A stretch of 64,000 nucleotides of DNA from an uncultured Rubritalea sp. (GTDB lineage Bacteria; Verrucomicrobiota; Verrucomicrobiia; Verrucomicrobiales; Akkermansiaceae). Below the pieces are notes generated by a model, which did no database searches, was not told the origin of the DNA, and saw only the letters and a list, made by a program, of their open reading frames with translations. Below are positions 62,813 to 64,000 of this stretch, piece after piece (position 1 is the first letter of the stretch; each line of letters begins with the position of its first letter). Location: positions 62,001 through 126,000 of the forward strand of contig CALJOJ010000021.1 of assembly GCA_937981665.1 (NCBI GenBank), written 5' to 3'. A program made the translations under genes and the position numbers.

Positions 62813-64000
62813 ATGTCTGATACATTTTACACCACCACTGCGATCGACTACACTAATGGCAAGCCACACATCGGCCATGCCTATGAAAAAGTCCTCGCAG
62901 ACGTCATCACCCGATACAAGAAACTCTCAGGAAACAAAACTTACTTTCTAACAGGAGTAGATCAACACGGTCAGAAAGTCCAGCAGACCGCTGAGAAAGA
63001 AGGCGTCCACCCTGCTACTTACGTCCGTAAAACTACCAAGAATTTCACGAATGCATGGAAAAGCCTTGAGCTAGAATTTGATGGCTGGGCAGAGACGATG
63101 GATGACAACCACAAAGCATGTGTGGCAGACATTCTCCAGAAACTTTACGACGAAGGGCAGATCTACAAGAAGCAGTACAAAGGCTTCTACTCTATCAAAC
63201 AAGAGCAGTTCCTCACTGATAAAGAGCGCGATGAGGAAGGAAACTTTGGCCCAGAATGGGGCATCGTGGAAGAGCGTGATGAAGAGAACTACTACTTCAA
63301 GCTCAGCGACCACGTTGAGTGGCTACGCACCTTCGTAGAAAAAAGTGAAGACTTCATCATTCCATCTTTTAGAAAGGCAGATGTTGTCAACGCCATCGAA
63401 CGTGCAGAAGACACAGACCTCTGTATCTCCAGACCTAAAGAGAGACTTCGCTGGGGCATCGAGCTCCCATTTGACTCCGAGTTCGTCACTTTCGTATGGT
63501 TTGATGCTCTCATCAACTACATTTCATTCGCTGGCTATAACAAGCCAGAAGGCTCAGACCTTCCTGGCTTCGACAAGCTCTGGCCAGCGAACCTGCACAT
63601 CATAGGTAAAGACATCCTCATCCCATCACACTCTATCTACTGGCCGTGCATGCTTCATGCCATTGGCTTCAGTGATGAGCAGATGCCTTCACTCCTTGTG
63701 CACGGCTTCTGGAACATCAACAGCGGTAAGGTTTCAAAAAGTGAAATGACTCCTGAGCAGGCTGCCATGTTAGACCCAGTAAATCTCGTTGAGAAGTTCG
63801 GTGCTGACTGCGTACGCTACTACCTCGTCAGAGACATCCACACTGGTAAGGATTCTAACTTTGACCCTGAACGCCTCGTCATGCTCTTTAATACTGAGCT
63901 AGCGAATAACCTAGGTAACCTCTGTAACCGTGGTCTCAGCATGACGAAGAGATTTCTAAATGGAGCGAAAGCCGAGAGCGACTACGATGACGAGCTCAGC
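62813..64000 (+). CDS. metG: Methionyl-tRNA synthetase (3' truncated by window edge)
   Basis: The reading frame from ATG 62813 is open to the window end, giving 396 codons. Class I signature motifs are present: HIGH as PHIGHAYEK, and KMSKS as KVSKS in GKVSKSEMTPEQ. The sequence GFYSIKQEQFLT replaces the Cys-rich zinc knuckle of the E. coli enzyme, typical of the zinc-free subgroup. The enzyme attaches methionine to initiator and elongator tRNA-Met. The anticodon-binding domain lies beyond the edge. Confidence 0.95.
   Translation, partial: MSDTFYTTTAIDYTNGKPHIGHAYEKVLADVITRYKKLSGNKTYFLTGVDQHGQKVQQTAEKEGVHPATYVRKTTKNFTNAWKSLELEFDGWAETMDDNHKACVADILQKLYDEGQIYKKQYKGFYSIKQEQFLTDKERDEEGNFGPEWGIVEERDEENYYFKLSDHVEWLRTFVEKSEDFIIPSFRKADVVNAIERAEDTDLCISRPKERLRWGIELPFDSEFVTFVWFDALINYISFAGYNKPEGSDLPGFDKLWPANLHIIGKDILIPSHSIYWPCMLHAIGFSDEQMPSLLVHGFWNINSGKVSKSEMTPEQAAMLDPVNLVEKFGADCVRYYLVRDIHTGKDSNFDPERLVMLFNTELANNLGNLCNRGLSMTKRFLNGAKAESDYDDELS

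Noticed and set aside
1-64000. CRISPR array, tRNA or rRNA genes, prophage
   Set aside because: No repeat-spacer pattern, cloverleaf, 16S/23S segment or phage gene was recognised in any gap.

Overview
The window looks like a chromosome segment of a marine-type Verrucomicrobiota bacterium (order Verrucomicrobiales, Rubritalea/Akkermansiaceae-like). This is inferred from a PEP-CTERM tail of the form IPEPSSTALLGLGGLALLARRRRA (positions split in the entry), a TIGR02597-like protein beside it, LL-diaminopimelate aminotransferase (DapL), a secreted SHD1-type thioredoxin-fold protein, a secreted sulfatase, and moderate GC. Most genes start without a Shine-Dalgarno sequence, behind A/C/T-rich leaders such as 'catcATG'. 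No rRNA, tRNA, CRISPR array, prophage or intact insertion sequence was seen. Genes are densely packed on both strands.

Layout. 1-5.7 kb: 3' end of a SulP/STAS anion transporter, a two-subunit Na+/solute symporter, a MoeB-rhodanese protein, an SRPBCC protein with an 18-bp palindrome against its start codon, and a HAD phosphatase. 5.7-8.6 kb: PEP-CTERM and TIGR02597-like pair, an acidic DMP19-like protein, a small unknown. 8.6-13.4 kb: dapL, an orphan OppD-like ATPase, a YrbL-like protein, an exported endonuclease/exonuclease/phosphatase-fold lipoprotein. 13.4-22.1 kb: a GH63-like glucosidase, sucCD with a strong terminator, a BrnT/BrnA-like toxin-antitoxin pair, VanZ-like, OmpA-like and tsaD. 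22.2-26.2 kb: two tandem class A penicillin-binding proteins, the second with a ruined transpeptidase site. 26.2-37.8 kb: birA followed by what reads as a guanidine-assimilation operon. 38-42.6 kb: a YHYH-sulfatase fusion followed by an MbnP-MbnH fusion. 42.6-52 kb: a UvrD-type helicase, two secreted proteins (one a metalloprotease), a BlaI/BlaR1-like pair, a decayed transposon relic, a lipoprotein and a Kef-type antiporter. 52-64 kb: msrB, TPR protein, trpA, thioredoxin-like lipoprotein, Na+/H+ antiporter, riboflavin synthase, CYTH protein, a probable small-RNA locus, aroC, a SurA/PpiD-like membrane protein, a TPR protein and the 5' part of metG.

The two most interesting systems are these. 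(1) 27.1-37.8 kb: substrate-binding protein, terminator, permease, ATPase, NikR-like regulator, two DUF1989 proteins (UAAP1/UAAP2, shown elsewhere to be carboxyguanidine deiminase subunits), a biotin-dependent urea/guanidine carboxylase and allophanate hydrolase. Together they would import a guanidine-like compound, carboxylate it, deiminate it to allophanate and hydrolyse that to ammonia and CO2. A near-consensus sigma-54 promoter sits in front, a biotin ligase gene lies just upstream, and the NikR-like regulator has lost three of four nickel ligands. (2) 38.1-42.6 kb: a single polypeptide joining an MbnP-like copper-binding domain to its MbnH-like di-haem partner, next to a YHYH-domain protein fused to a sulfatase. 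This suggests an unusual secreted redox/copper module.
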